Assembly (NCBI GenBank): GCA_025459175.1
Contig: JALORC010000006.1
Coordinates: forward strand, 47,903 to 111,902
Direction of reading: 5' to 3'
From: Planctomycetota bacterium
GTDB lineage: Bacteria > Planctomycetota > UBA1135 > UBA2386
DNA length: 64,000 nt
Shown here: positions 34,238-41,211 of the stretch, in pieces
Layout: the number at the start of each line of letters is the position of its first letter
How positions within the stretch are numbered: position 1 is the first letter of the stretch
The notes under the pieces: model-generated
Seen by the model: only the letters and a program-made list of their open reading frames with translations
Told to the model about the DNA's origin: nothing
The model's database searches: none
Made by a program: the position numbers and the translations under genes

Positions 34238-34804
34238 TCAGAACGAGACCTTGACGGCCTTCTTCTCCTCGGCGGACTCGACCTGGAAGAACTCGAGCTG
34301 CTTGAAGTTGCCCATGCCGGCGATGATCGAGTTGGGGAACTGCTCGATCGCGTTGTTGAGGCGCATCACCGCGTCGTTGTAGGCCTGCCGCGCGAAGCCG
34401 ACCCGGTTCTCGGTCGACGTCAGCTCTTCCTGCAGTTGCAGCATGTTCTGGTTCGACTTGAGGTCCGGATAGGCCTCCGACACCGCGAACAGGCCGCGCA
34501 GCGAACCCGACAGTGCGCCCTCGGCCCTGGCCAGCTCGCCGATGTTGCCGGCCTTGCTGGCGTCGACACACTGCTGACGGGCGCGCACAACGGCATCGAG
34601 CGTCTCCCGTTCGTGCTTCATGTAGCCCTTGACGGTCTCGACCAGATTGGGGATCAGGTCGTAGCGACGCTTGAGCTGCACGTCGATCTGGCTCCACGCG
34701 TTCTTGGCCTCGTTGCGGCGACCGACCAGGCCGTTGTAGATCGAGATGCAGATGACGATCAACAGGACGACGACGCCGATTGCGATCAGTAGTGCAGTGG
34801 TCAA
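34238..34804 (-). CDS. lemA: LemA family membrane protein
   Basis: 188 residues, the family's usual length. One N-terminal transmembrane helix (LLIAIGVVVLLIVICISIYN) is followed by the LemA core: NGLVGRRNEAKNAWSQIDVQLKRRYDLIPNLVETVKGYMKHE, then the heptad-rich middle and LTSTENRVGFARQAYNDAVMRLNNAIEQFPNSIIA, the diagnostic E-N-x-I-x-x-A-R-x-x-Y-N-D motif. LemA proteins sit in the membrane and are often linked to M48 peptidases; their exact job is unclear. I use TTG 34804, which has a GGAGG six bases upstream and places the helix right at the N-terminus; no ATG or GTG fits better. Confidence 0.92.
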   Translation of the reverse strand: MTTALLIAIGVVVLLIVICISIYNGLVGRRNEAKNAWSQIDVQLKRRYDLIPNLVETVKGYMKHERETLDAVVRARQQCVDASKAGNIGELARAEGALSGSLRGLFAVSEAYPDLKSNQNMLQLQEELTSTENRVGFARQAYNDAVMRLNNAIEQFPNSIIAGMGNFKQLEFFQVESAEEKKAVKVSF

Positions 34805-34842
34805 GGAGGGCCTCCGACTGGCGAAGCGGACCGGAGCCCGAA

Positions 34843-35637
34843 CTATTCGGGCAGCTCGATCGAGCCGGTGAAGACGGTACGGGCCGGCCCCTCGATCGCA
34901 AGGGTGCTGCTGTCCCCGGTCACGTGCAGCGTGCCGCCGCGCAGTTCGACCACGGCCCGTTCGCCGTGCAACACGCCGCGCGCGCGGGCTGCCACCACCG
35001 CGACGGCGGCGCCGGTGCCACAGGCGAGGGTCTCGCCGCTGCCGCGTTCGAAGGTGCGCTGGCGCAATCGATCGGGACCGACCGACTGCACGAACTCGAC
35101 GTTGACGCCATCGGGGAAGAACGGGTCCCGCTGCAACGCGACACCGAGTTCGACGACGGGCGTCAGCTCGACGTCGTCGACGAAGCACACCGCGTGCGGG
35201 TTGCCCGCGTCGCCGGGCACCAGTTCGAGCCCCCGCCCGGCGAGCTCGAACCGCCGCGGCGCCGCGCAGGTGACCGTTCCCATCCAGGTGCGCACCGCGT
35301 CGTCGAGCAGTTCGACCCGCCGCACGCCGGCGTCGGTCTCGACCGGGAACCGCCGTTCGCGCAGGTGGCCGTGCGCGAACGCGAGCCGCGCCAGACAGCG
35401 GAGCCCGTTGCCGCACATCGCGCCGCGCGAACCGTCGGCGTTCCACATCGACATGCGCACCGGTGCGCGCTGGCCGGCGCCGAGCACGATCAGGCCGTCG
35501 GCGCCGATCCCGAAGTGGCGGTCCGACCACGCCCGCGCCAGGGCCGCGGCGCGATCGAGCGGGAGCGGCACCTGCAGGCCGTCGACCAGCACGTAGTCGT
35601 TGCCACAGCCCTCCATCTTGGTGAAGGGCACCCGCAT
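34843..35637 (-). CDS. dapF: Diaminopimelate epimerase
   Basis: 264 residues. DapF interconverts LL- and meso-diaminopimelate, the last step before peptidoglycan and lysine synthesis. Both catalytic cysteines are seen: MCGNGLRC (about residue 75) and ACGTGAA (about 210), within the canonical N-x-D-G-S-x-x-x-x-C-G-N-G and G-S-G-E-T-x-A-C-G-T-G-A motifs. The N-terminal FTKMEGCGNDYVLVD (KMxGxGNDF) also matches, as does GNPHAV. I choose ATG 35637, sharing one base with the stop of the MBL gene; GTG 35640, one codon earlier, is an alternative. Presence of dapF shows that the organism makes DAP, compatible with a planctomycete that has a peptidoglycan wall. Confidence 0.93.
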   Translation of the reverse strand: MRVPFTKMEGCGNDYVLVDGLQVPLPLDRAAALARAWSDRHFGIGADGLIVLGAGQRAPVRMSMWNADGSRGAMCGNGLRCLARLAFAHGHLRERRFPVETDAGVRRVELLDDAVRTWMGTVTCAAPRRFELAGRGLELVPGDAGNPHAVCFVDDVELTPVVELGVALQRDPFFPDGVNVEFVQSVGPDRLRQRTFERGSGETLACGTGAAVAVVAARARGVLHGERAVVELRGGTLHVTGDSSTLAIEGPARTVFTGSIELPE

Positions 35638-37019
35638 CACGGGATCTCGACGATGTCGCGCTTGCTCGGCACCACGACCTGCCGGAAGCCGTGGTTGCGC
35701 AGCCGGGTCGCATACGCCTCGGCCGGCTGGTCCTCACCGTGCACGACGAACACCTGCTTGCACCGCGTCACCAGGTGATCGGCGGCATCGAGCAGTTCGC
35801 GCCAATCGGCATGCGCCGAGAAGCCGTACATGCTGCGCACCTTGCAGCGCACTTCGTAGGGCTCGCCGTAGATGTTGACGACCCGCTCGCCGTCGAGCAG
35901 TCGCCGCCCCAACGTGCCGTGGGCCTGGTAGCCGACCAGCAGCACGCAGTCCTCGCGGCGGCCGACGCTCTGCTTCAGATGGTGCAGCACGCGACCGGAT
36001 TCACACATGCCCGACGCGCTGATGATGACGCCGCGGCGCTCTTGATTGAGCGCCTTGCTCGCCTCGACGTCGCTGACGTAGGTGACCCCGTCGAAGAACA
36101 GCGGATTGTGGCCGGCCTTCAGCAGCGCCTGCGTCTCGTCGTCGAACAGATCCGGGTGCTTGCCCATGATCCGCGTCGCTTCGCGGCTCATCGGCGAATC
36201 GACCCAGATCGGCAGTTTCGGCAGCGTGCCGTCGCGCATCAGCTGGCCGAGGAACAGTACCACCGACTGCGTGCGACCGACCGAGAACGCGGGCACGATC
36301 ACGCGACCGCCGTCGTGCAGTTCTTCCGCCACGATGCGCGCCAGCTCCGCCATCATGTCGCCACGCTGCTCGTGCAGGCGATCGCCGTAGGTCGATTCGG
36401 TGATCAGCGCATCGCACTCGGGGATGCGTTCGGGGTCGCGCAGGATCGGCAGGTTCTTCCGCCCGTGGTCCCCGGTGAACACGATGCGGCGGCGGCGCGG
36501 GCCGGCCTCCACGTCCATGACCACGATCGCGGCACCGAGGATGTGGCCGGCATCGAGGAACTCGACGCGCAGCTCCGGGGTGACCTGGAACTGCTGGTGG
36601 TACGGCACCGACTTGACCAGCCGCAGCGTGCGTTCGACGTCCTCCGCATCGTAGAGCGGCTCGACCGGATGGCCGCGCTTCTGCATGTGGCGCGCGTCCT
36701 GACCCTGGATGTGGGCCGAGTCCATCAGCATCATCCGCAGCATGTCGGCGGTTGCATCGGTGCACCAGATGACGCCGTCGAAGCCGTCCTTGACCAGACG
36801 CGGCAGCGCCCCGCAGTGATCGATGTGGGCGTGCGACAGCACCAGGGCATCGACGTCACGACCGGCGATCGGCAGATTGCGGTTCTGCTCGTCGGCGATC
36901 CGCCGCGGTCCTTGCACCATGCCGCAGTCGAGCAGCACGCGCGTGTCGCCGAGGCGCAGCAGGTGCTTGGTGCCAGTGACGTGGCGCGCGGCGCCGAGGA
37001 ACTGCAGCTCGATCTTCAT
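35637..37019 (-). CDS. Beta-CASP metallo-beta-lactamase-fold RNA hydrolase
   Basis: 460 residues, typical of the YSH1/CPSF-73-like bacterial proteins. The MBL motifs are complete: SHAHIDHCG (HxHxDH, about residues 63-71), LDAGHILGA for the third His, and VFTGDHGR for the bridging Asp. The beta-CASP insert follows, with ITESTYGDR, DSPMSREAT, and the A-B-C motifs ISASGMCESGR and GFSAHAD. These enzymes act as endo/exoribonucleases on RNA with two zinc ions. Conserved Asp/Glu/His residues are all present, so it should be active. It is first or second in the dapF-lemA-M48 operon, overlapping dapF by one base. Confidence 0.9.
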   Translation of the reverse strand: MKIELQFLGAARHVTGTKHLLRLGDTRVLLDCGMVQGPRRIADEQNRNLPIAGRDVDALVLSHAHIDHCGALPRLVKDGFDGVIWCTDATADMLRMMLMDSAHIQGQDARHMQKRGHPVEPLYDAEDVERTLRLVKSVPYHQQFQVTPELRVEFLDAGHILGAAIVVMDVEAGPRRRRIVFTGDHGRKNLPILRDPERIPECDALITESTYGDRLHEQRGDMMAELARIVAEELHDGGRVIVPAFSVGRTQSVVLFLGQLMRDGTLPKLPIWVDSPMSREATRIMGKHPDLFDDETQALLKAGHNPLFFDGVTYVSDVEASKALNQERRGVIISASGMCESGRVLHHLKQSVGRREDCVLLVGYQAHGTLGRRLLDGERVVNIYGEPYEVRCKVRSMYGFSAHADWRELLDAADHLVTRCKQVFVVHGEDQPAEAYATRLRNHGFRQVVVPSKRDIVEIP

Positions 37020-37025
37020 GACAGC

Positions 37026-37334
37026 TCAGGTGCGGACGGTGACGGTGCGCGTGGTCATGGTCAGCGGCGCCAGTAGCGGCGCCAGCAGCATGTCGACGAC
37101 GCCGAACCGGGTCTCGATCGAGTAGCTGGTCAGATCCGGCGCCATGCGCTGGGTGTCGATCTCGTTGACCTGGAACAGGCCGAACAGGAAGAAGAACTGA
37201 CGAGCGGTCTGTTGCCCGGTGCCGGTGGCACCGAGGCCGATGGTGTGCTGGTGGGAGACGCAGCCCGCCAGCGTCGACACCGCGAGGGCGAACGCCGGCA
37301 GGAGGCGGCGGTACGAAGATGATTGCGCGCTCAC
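37026..37334 (-). CDS. Small lipoprotein resembling the Bor/Iss family
   Basis: 102 residues from GTG 37334. A signal peptide with lipobox (LLPAFALAVSTLAGC) precedes a short mature part reading SHQHTIGLGATGTGQQTARQ, then FFLFGLFQVNEIDTQRMAPD and a hydrophobic C-terminal stretch (VVDMLLAPLLAPLTMTTRTVTV). The H-x-x-x-x-G...Q-x-x-x-x-x-W/F-F-x-x-G-L-x-x-x-N-x-x-D pattern resembles the phage lambda Bor/Iss lipoprotein and its chromosomal relatives; the match is weak. It starts the operon that continues 6 bases later with the beta-CASP protein. Confidence 0.6.
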   Translation of the reverse strand: MSAQSSSYRRLLPAFALAVSTLAGCVSHQHTIGLGATGTGQQTARQFFFLFGLFQVNEIDTQRMAPDLTSYSIETRFGVVDMLLAPLLAPLTMTTRTVTVRT

Positions 37335-37396
37335 GCGCGTCTTCTACCAGATCCGATCCGCTGGCACGCCATGCCGCGTCGGCCGGTCACGCCGAA

Positions 37397-38443
37397 TCAG
37401 ATCGCGGGTGGCGGCGCCGGACCGCCGTCGGAGTCCGGTACTGCATCGGCATCCGCGGAGTCGAGCTGAGCCGCGGCCGCCGCAGCCGCTGCGGCAGCCT
37501 GCGCCTGCTGCTCGAGCTGGGCCAGGCGCCGGGCGGCTCGTTCCTCGGCCTGCAAGCGACGCATCAGCGCCATCACGAGCAAGGGCAGCACCGCCAGCAG
37601 CGACAGGCTGAAGCAGCTGTCGAGCAGGACCCGCCACGGCGCCCCCGAACCGTGCAGCAGATGCCGTTCCCAGGCCTCTTCGAGTTCGAGCGAAGTGCGA
37701 TCCAGTCGACCGACCAGCGCGGCTTCGAACGAGGTCCGGCGATCGGCCGCCCGCGCCGCGCGCAGCAGCGGCTCCAGGCCGAACTCGTTCGCCAGCCACG
37801 ACACGTACGAGTAACTCTGCGCATACGCGACGCGCAGCCGATCGGAGTCGCGCGGGAACGACTCACGCAGGTCCCCGAACGGCAGCAGTCGCCGGGTGCC
37901 GACCCGCCAGACCAGGTCGTCCTCGCGCGCACCGAGATAGGTGTCGCCGGCGAGATGCTGGGCCAGCCCTTCGTGGAACCAGCGCGGAATCAGGCGCCCG
38001 TGCGGCTCCGCGTACTGGTGCAGCAGCTCGTGCACGAGTTCGTGCACGACGACACCGCGCACGTTGCTGCCCAGACGCCGGACCTCACCGACCACGATGT
38101 GGATCTGGTGCTGCCCCAACAACGCGAACGCCGGCGAGTCCTCGTGCAGGTGCGGTGCGATCGCGGCCGGCAGGCCATCGCGATCCTCGTGCAGGAAGAC
38201 GAAGAACGGCTGCTTCGGTCGACCGCCGAACACCGGCGCGAGCACTTCCAGACCGGCCCGGACTTCCGCCTCGAAGCGGTCCATCAGCGCCTTCTCGACG
38301 GTGCCACTGCCGACCACGATCGATGCGACCTTGGCATCGGAAGCCGTTGTCGCGGACGCGCTTCCGGTGCCCGGATCCTGGGGCGGCAGCCCGCCGAGGC
38401 CGGCCACCAGCAGCACCAGGACAGAGATCAGTGGCAGGAACAC
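37397..38443 (-). CDS. Exported MA-family-like metalloprotease
   Basis: 348 residues from GTG 38443. Signal peptide (LISVLVLLVAGLGGLPPQ), then a mostly alpha/beta domain with zinc motif HELVHELLH (HExxH, about residues 134-142) and the third ligand Glu in PRWFHEGLAQHLAG (about 155-165), the layout of the Peptidase_MA/gluzincin-like 'M1-like' family. An extended helical region follows, then a transmembrane helix (FSLSLLAVLPLLVMALM, about 275-292), and an Ala/Gln-rich tail. It is thus a membrane-anchored periplasmic or surface peptidase. The HExxH, E and neighbouring residues are intact, so it should be active. Substrate unknown. Confidence 0.82.
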   Translation of the reverse strand: MFLPLISVLVLLVAGLGGLPPQDPGTGSASATTASDAKVASIVVGSGTVEKALMDRFEAEVRAGLEVLAPVFGGRPKQPFFVFLHEDRDGLPAAIAPHLHEDSPAFALLGQHQIHIVVGEVRRLGSNVRGVVVHELVHELLHQYAEPHGRLIPRWFHEGLAQHLAGDTYLGAREDDLVWRVGTRRLLPFGDLRESFPRDSDRLRVAYAQSYSYVSWLANEFGLEPLLRAARAADRRTSFEAALVGRLDRTSLELEEAWERHLLHGSGAPWRVLLDSCFSLSLLAVLPLLVMALMRRLQAEERAARRLAQLEQQAQAAAAAAAAAAQLDSADADAVPDSDGGPAPPPAI

Positions 38444-38518
38444 GGCGGTTGTGGCGTCATAGTCTCGTTTGCTCCGCCCGAGAAGGGCTCGCCCGTCACT
38501 CTCCCCTGGAGAACCTCA

Positions 38519-38899
38519 GTGAACGCCAGCAAGTGTCTGAAGTACCTGCTCCCCGTCTCCATCGTCGCGGCCATCGCAATGGTGCCGCAGGATCCTCAGC
38601 CGGCCCAGGCCCAGACGCCCCTGCCGTCCCCCGAGTTGGTCACTGTGGTGACGATGTCGGATCTGAAGTACCTGGACCTGCAGGGCACGGCGACGCTGGT
38701 CCCCGCGCGCAACGTCGTCGAGATCCGCCTGCTCGAGGAGTTCACGCAACACATCCGGCTGGAGCTGATCTACGACAACGGCGACTACTCGCTGGTCGAC
38801 GCGCAGGCCTTCCATCTGCTGCGCAACGGCAGCGCCTCGCGGGAAGTGCGCCTGGTGCGCAGCCGGGGCGACCGGATGCGGTTCCCGCGCCTGCCGTGA
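38519..38899 (+). CDS. Small secreted protein of unknown function
   Basis: 126 residues from GTG 38519, with a GGAGA eight bases upstream. A signal peptide (CLKYLLPVSIVAAIAMVPQ) and a proline/glutamine stretch (PQDPQPAQAQTPLPSP) lead to a small beta domain (VTVVTMSDLKYLDLQGTATLVPARNVVEIRLLEEFTQHIRLELIYDNGDYSLVDAQAFHLLRNG) with a basic end. The longer open frame upstream is antisense to the protease gene and is not used. The gene is divergent from the protease and 111 bases before the large membrane protein. No family recognised. Confidence 0.72.
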   Translation: MNASKCLKYLLPVSIVAAIAMVPQDPQPAQAQTPLPSPELVTVVTMSDLKYLDLQGTATLVPARNVVEIRLLEEFTQHIRLELIYDNGDYSLVDAQAFHLLRNGSASREVRLVRSRGDRMRFPRLP

Positions 38900-39010
38900 T
38901 CACCAAGCGGCGGTGACATCGGCGCCAGCGGACGCACGCGCGCCAGCTTCACCGTCGAGCGCGGCTCGGTCGAAAGACCGGGCAGCAATGGACCGGGTCG
39001 GAATCCACTC

Positions 39011-41194
39011 ATGACTCGATCCGACCCACCGCTGCACCGCCACCTGTTGACCCGCTCGGACCTGGCCCGACTGGCCGTCCCGGCGGCGACGATCCTGGAC
39101 TGGCTGGGCAACGGTGCGCTCGAGCCGGTCGGTGTGCTCGGTGACGAGCGAGGCGGCGATCCGGTGTTCACGGTGATCGCGCCGGAACTGCGCCGCGAGC
39201 TGTTGCCGCGCCTTTCTGACCTCGGCAAGCCCGCGGTGGTGCTGACGCCGTTGCGCGTGCGATCGCTGCTGGTGCGGGCGCGGATGGCGATGGCATCGTC
39301 GCCGGCCGAGCAGTCGGACGAGGGCCTCGAGACGCCGCCCGCGACCACTTCGGTGGAGATCGAGAACGCCGCCGCAGGTGCCGACCAATTGGCCGTGCAG
39401 GACCTCGCGACGGTGCTGCAGGAAGTGGCGACCGAGATCGAGGTCGATGTCGAGGTGATGCTGAAGCTGGCCGAGGAAGAAGCCCTGCTGGAGGCCGAAA
39501 CGGCCCGACTGGCCGACCAGACCAGCCAGACGGAGGCAACCGAAGGGGCCCGCTTCGCGGATGCGTTCCCGGCCGATGCCGTCGACCACGCCGCGCCCGG
39601 CGCCGAGGACGAGGACGAGGATGGCGACGATCTCGTCAGTGAGCAGGGTTCGGAAGAGAGTGCTGCCGAGAACGACGCCTGCTTCGACATCGACGATCTC
39701 GCCAGCGCGTTCGCTGCCGAGGAGGAGCTGTCGTCTCCCTCGTTCGTGGACGGCGCAGTTTCGACGCCGACCTTCTCGGCGCCGCACGCCGACGCGATCC
39801 GCGAGCCCACCAGCGCTCCGGTCGTGGCGACGGATCCCGTGGCGGAAACCACGACGGCGCCAACCGTGGCCGCAGAGGCACCGACGGACGCGCTCACCGA
39901 AAAGAGTGATCGCGAGCTGGCCGACGAAGCTCTCGACTGCCTCGTCAGTGAGCCACCGGCACAGGTTCTGAACCCGCCGACCGAGGCGACAGGCTCGGAT
40001 CCGGACGCCGACGCGTTCGGCGAGCTGACCAGTCAGCCGGTCGCGCCAACGGATGCCGCGGCAGTTGCCTCGACCGAGCCAATCGTGGCCGCAGAGGCAC
40101 CGACGCACGCGCTCGCCGACAAGAGCGATCGCGAGCTGGCCGACGAAGCTCTCGACCACCTCATCAGCGAGCCGCCGGCGCAGGTTCCGAGCGCGCCGGC
40201 CGAGGAGATCTCGACCATGCAGAGCGAAACCGACCCCATCGCATCCTCCATGGCCTGGGAACAAGAGCCGGCCGCACCGCCGTCGGGCCCTGCCGCGGCG
40301 ACGACCTCGGCTGCGCAAGAGGTGTCCGTCGGCGAGTTCTCGGGCCTGCCGGACGCGCTGGATGCCGTGCTCGGTGAATTCGCTGCCAAGCCCGTCGGCC
40401 GATCGCCCGTGCAGTCGCCGGCCGACACGGAGGTCCAGCCGCTGGCGAACTCGCCGATCGACGCTCTGCTCGACGCACCGACCGGCCCCATCGCTACGTC
40501 GGCCGAACCGGCAACGCCGGCGGCCGATGCAGCCGATTTCCTCGCCGCCGAGCTCGAGCCGAGCAGCCGGCACGAACCGACGCCAGCCCTCGCCGCGCCG
40601 ACGCCTGAACCGGAACAACCGCCCGTGCGACCAGCGGTCCACGAACTGCTTCCACCGGAGGAGATCGTGGCCAGGCTCGACCGCACCACGGCCGCGCTGA
40701 CCCAGACCGGCGTCAGCATGCAGCGCGTCGAGAGCTTCCTCGGCGATCTGAAGCACGCACTGGACGATCTGAGCCACCGCCCGGCGCCAGCACCGCTCGA
40801 CGTGCAGCCGCTGGTCGAAGCCGTCCAGGTCGGCTTCGAGCGGGCGACGGCCCAGAGCTCGGCGACCAACGCGGTGCTGACAACTCTGTCGGAACGACTC
40901 GGCGGACTGGGTCAACAAGTCGAGCACGGCATGCAGCAGGCGGTGGCGGCCATGTCGAAGCGCGCCGACGAGCCGAGAGAGTTGCCTCACACAGCGCCTG
41001 CGGCGGCGCCCACCTCGTTGCTGGTCGCCCCCGCGGAACGAACCCCGATCGCACTGCTGGCCCTGGCCGCGCTGGTGCTCGGCTGGTCGGTGCTGTTCTG
41101 GTTCAAGACCGGGTCGCCGCGCCTCGCGCTCGGCACCCTGATCGCCGCCAACCTGGTCGGCTGCTGCTTGCTGCTGTCGCGGCGCTCTCGCTGA
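39011..41194 (+). CDS. Large acidic low-complexity protein with HTH-like N-terminus and two C-terminal membrane helices
   Basis: 727 residues. The first about 90 residues look like a winged-helix/MerR-like element (LLTRSDLARLAVPAATILDWLGNGALEPVGV, then VLTPLRVRSLLVRARMAM). A very acidic, Ala/Pro/Thr-rich middle (residues about 100-560) contains a duplicated segment beginning V-A-A-E-A-P-T (see the repeat entry). A helical part (LDRTTAALTQTGVSMQRVESFLGDLKHALDDL and LVEAVQVGFERATAQSSATNAVLTTLSERLGGLGQQVEHGMQQAV) has apolar heptads and precedes two transmembrane helices (IALLALAALVLGWSVLFWF and LALGTLIAANLVGCCLLL). It might link a DNA- or protein-binding cytoplasmic part to the membrane. Family not recognised. 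Confidence 0.72.
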   Translation: MTRSDPPLHRHLLTRSDLARLAVPAATILDWLGNGALEPVGVLGDERGGDPVFTVIAPELRRELLPRLSDLGKPAVVLTPLRVRSLLVRARMAMASSPAEQSDEGLETPPATTSVEIENAAAGADQLAVQDLATVLQEVATEIEVDVEVMLKLAEEEALLEAETARLADQTSQTEATEGARFADAFPADAVDHAAPGAEDEDEDGDDLVSEQGSEESAAENDACFDIDDLASAFAAEEELSSPSFVDGAVSTPTFSAPHADAIREPTSAPVVATDPVAETTTAPTVAAEAPTDALTEKSDRELADEALDCLVSEPPAQVLNPPTEATGSDPDADAFGELTSQPVAPTDAAAVASTEPIVAAEAPTHALADKSDRELADEALDHLISEPPAQVPSAPAEEISTMQSETDPIASSMAWEQEPAAPPSGPAAATTSAAQEVSVGEFSGLPDALDAVLGEFAAKPVGRSPVQSPADTEVQPLANSPIDALLDAPTGPIATSAEPATPAADAADFLAAELEPSSRHEPTPALAAPTPEPEQPPVRPAVHELLPPEEIVARLDRTTAALTQTGVSMQRVESFLGDLKHALDDLSHRPAPAPLDVQPLVEAVQVGFERATAQSSATNAVLTTLSERLGGLGQQVEHGMQQAVAAMSKRADEPRELPHTAPAAAPTSLLVAPAERTPIALLALAALVLGWSVLFWFKTGSPRLALGTLIAANLVGCCLLLSRRSR
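39869..40190 (+). repeat. Internal 219-bp (73-codon) duplication
   Basis: The DNA for A-E-A-P-T-x-A-L-x-x-K-S-D-R-E-L-A-D-E-A-L-D starting at 39869 recurs at 40088, an offset of 219 bases. About 100 bases of each copy are nearly identical (cgcgagctggccgacgaagc in both); the remainder of the unit has diverged. The duplication lies within the acidic linker of the 727-residue protein. Confidence 0.85.
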
Positions 41195-41211
41195 GGAGCG
41201 ACCGGGCGGCG

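Noticed and set aside
29446..34254. A 1602-codon open frame on the plus strand
   Set aside because: It crosses the propeller, M48, TPR-like and SDR genes in another frame or strand and has no recognisable domain; an effect of high G+C.
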